NCBI GenBank assembly: GCA_963973915.1
Contig: CAXBBM010000001.1
Coordinates: forward strand, 1 to 64,000
Reading direction: 5' to 3'
From: Polycyclovorans sp002706265
GTDB lineage: Bacteria > Pseudomonadota > Gammaproteobacteria > Nevskiales > Nevskiaceae
Length of the DNA: 64,000 bases
The translations under genes and the position numbers were made by a program. Shown here piece after piece: positions 63,224-64,000 of this stretch; position 1 is the stretch's first letter, and the number at the start of each line of letters is the position of its first letter. The notes below the pieces were generated by a model, which worked only from the letters and a program-made list of their open reading frames with translations, had not been told where the DNA came from and did no database searches.

Positions 63224-63907
63224 ATGCCGTCGGATATGTCGTTTACCCACCTGATCGCCAGCGCCAGTCTGTTTGCACAACTTGTGTTGGTGGTGCTGCT
63301 GTTGGGGTCGGTGCTTTCCTGGGCGCTGATCTTCTCCAAACGCGGCCTGCTGCGCCGCCTGGATGACGACGCCAACGCCTTCGACGAACAGTTCTGGAGT
63401 GGCGGCAACCTGGCCGATCTGCATGAGCAGACCCGCCGCGAAGAAGATCTCCAAGGCATTGCGGCCATCTTCAACGCCGGTTACGAGGAATACACCCGTC
63501 AACAGACCGGCGGCCGACTGGACCCCGATGATGCGGTGGCCGCCATCCAGCGTCAGATGCGCGTGGCGCAGGTTCGAGAGATGGAACGGGCCGAAAACGG
63601 CCTGTCGCTGCTGGCGACCATTGGCTCCGTCAGTCCGTACGTCGGCCTGTTGGGCACCGTCTGGGGCATCATGAACGCGTTCATCGGCATCGGCCAGATG
63701 CAGAATGCCTCGCTTGCCGCCGTGGCGCCGGGTATTGCCGAGGCGCTGATCGCCACTGCAATGGGCCTGATCGCGGCCATTCCGGCGTACATCGCTTACA
63801 ACATTTTCAGCCGCAGCATTGAGCGGCTCGAAAACCGGTTCGCGACCTTCTCCGACGAAATGATTGGCATCGTTGAGCGCAGTCTGCGCAGCAGCCAGCG
63901 CGGCTAA
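63224..63907 (+). CDS. tolQ: Tol-Pal system proton channel subunit TolQ
   Basis: This 227-residue inner-membrane protein has three hydrophobic segments (about 11-35, 128-155 and 165-190). The MotA/ExbB-type GTVWGIMNAF, GIAEALIATAMGLIAAIPAYIAYN pattern is clear. It uses the proton gradient with TolR to energise TolA, which maintains the outer membrane during division. It is followed by tolR 25 bp downstream. Confidence 0.96.
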   Translation: MPSDMSFTHLIASASLFAQLVLVVLLLGSVLSWALIFSKRGLLRRLDDDANAFDEQFWSGGNLADLHEQTRREEDLQGIAAIFNAGYEEYTRQQTGGRLDPDDAVAAIQRQMRVAQVREMERAENGLSLLATIGSVSPYVGLLGTVWGIMNAFIGIGQMQNASLAAVAPGIAEALIATAMGLIAAIPAYIAYNIFSRSIERLENRFATFSDEMIGIVERSLRSSQRG

Positions 63908-63932
63908 GCCCACCAAGAGTCAGGAGCCTTCC

Positions 63933-64000
63933 ATGGCGCGTCGCAAACTCTCATCCGAAATCAACGTCGTTCCTTACATCGACGTGATGCTGGTGCTGCT
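63933..64000 (+). CDS. tolR: Tol-Pal system subunit TolR, N-terminal part (cut by window edge)
   Basis: The ATG at 63933 has AGGAG 9 bases upstream and opens MARRKLSSEINVVPYIDVML, the conserved TolR/ExbD start. It includes the membrane-helix Asp (YIDVMLVLL) needed for proton transfer. Only 22 codons are in the window. Confidence 0.92.
   Translation, partial: MARRKLSSEINVVPYIDVMLVL

Overview
The window reads as a high-GC gammaproteobacterial chromosome that carries the end of an integrated mobile element. Evidence for a gammaproteobacterium: xseA divergent from guaB-guaA, a gacA/uvrY-like regulator followed by uvrC and pgsA, the yebC-ruvC-ruvA-ruvB-ybgC-tolQ-tolR string, a system I ccmABCDEFGHI cluster and sucA-sucB-lpd. 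Gene content does not fix the genus.

Positions 1 to about 7918 are the terminal part of an integrative element, which continues off the left edge. It holds the start of a DUF2958-type gene on the minus strand and a 640-bp non-coding stretch with a sigma-70-like promoter and palindromes. A tightly coupled three-gene plus-strand operon follows (a glyoxalase-related-domain protein, a DUF2726 protein and a CoiA/DUF6035-like protein; the last two carry PD-(D/E)XK-type nuclease motifs). After it come an AlpA-like regulator, a two-gene minus-strand module (HicA-like small protein plus HTH protein) behind two perfect palindromes, and a P4-type tyrosine integrase. The integrase sits directly beside the 3' end of guaA, an established integration site. 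Its upstream region is full of short ordered repeats (TACCGTCA, and CGATAG in 10-bp-spaced pairs).

From 7919 the core chromosome begins: GMP synthesis (guaBA), xseA, a fatty acyl-CoA dehydrogenase and ligase, prfB with its programmed +1 frameshift, lysS, a GacA/UvrY-like regulator, uvrC and pgsA. Next come a double-DUF4394 lipoprotein, an AddA/AddB-like helicase-nuclease pair, the 7Fe ferredoxin fdxA, a Nudix hydrolase, an L,D-transpeptidase, a DUF2254 membrane protein, a hemerythrin-like protein and malate synthase G.

The next block has a tiny one-helix protein divergent from an iron-sulfur XPD/DinG-type helicase with an N-terminal nuclease motif. It continues with truD, ffh, phoB-phoR behind a Pho box, folD, the nine-gene cytochrome c maturation operon, a MaoC-fold protein, galU, sucAB-lpd, a YfaZ-like outer membrane protein, yebC, ruvCAB, ybgC, tolQ and the start of tolR at the right edge.

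The most likely novel system is the three-gene island operon at 732-4842 (two predicted nuclease-fold proteins plus a 578-aa protein of unknown function). The palindrome-controlled HicA-like/HTH pair beside the integrase is second. Both calls rest on reading motifs by eye, not on database searches.
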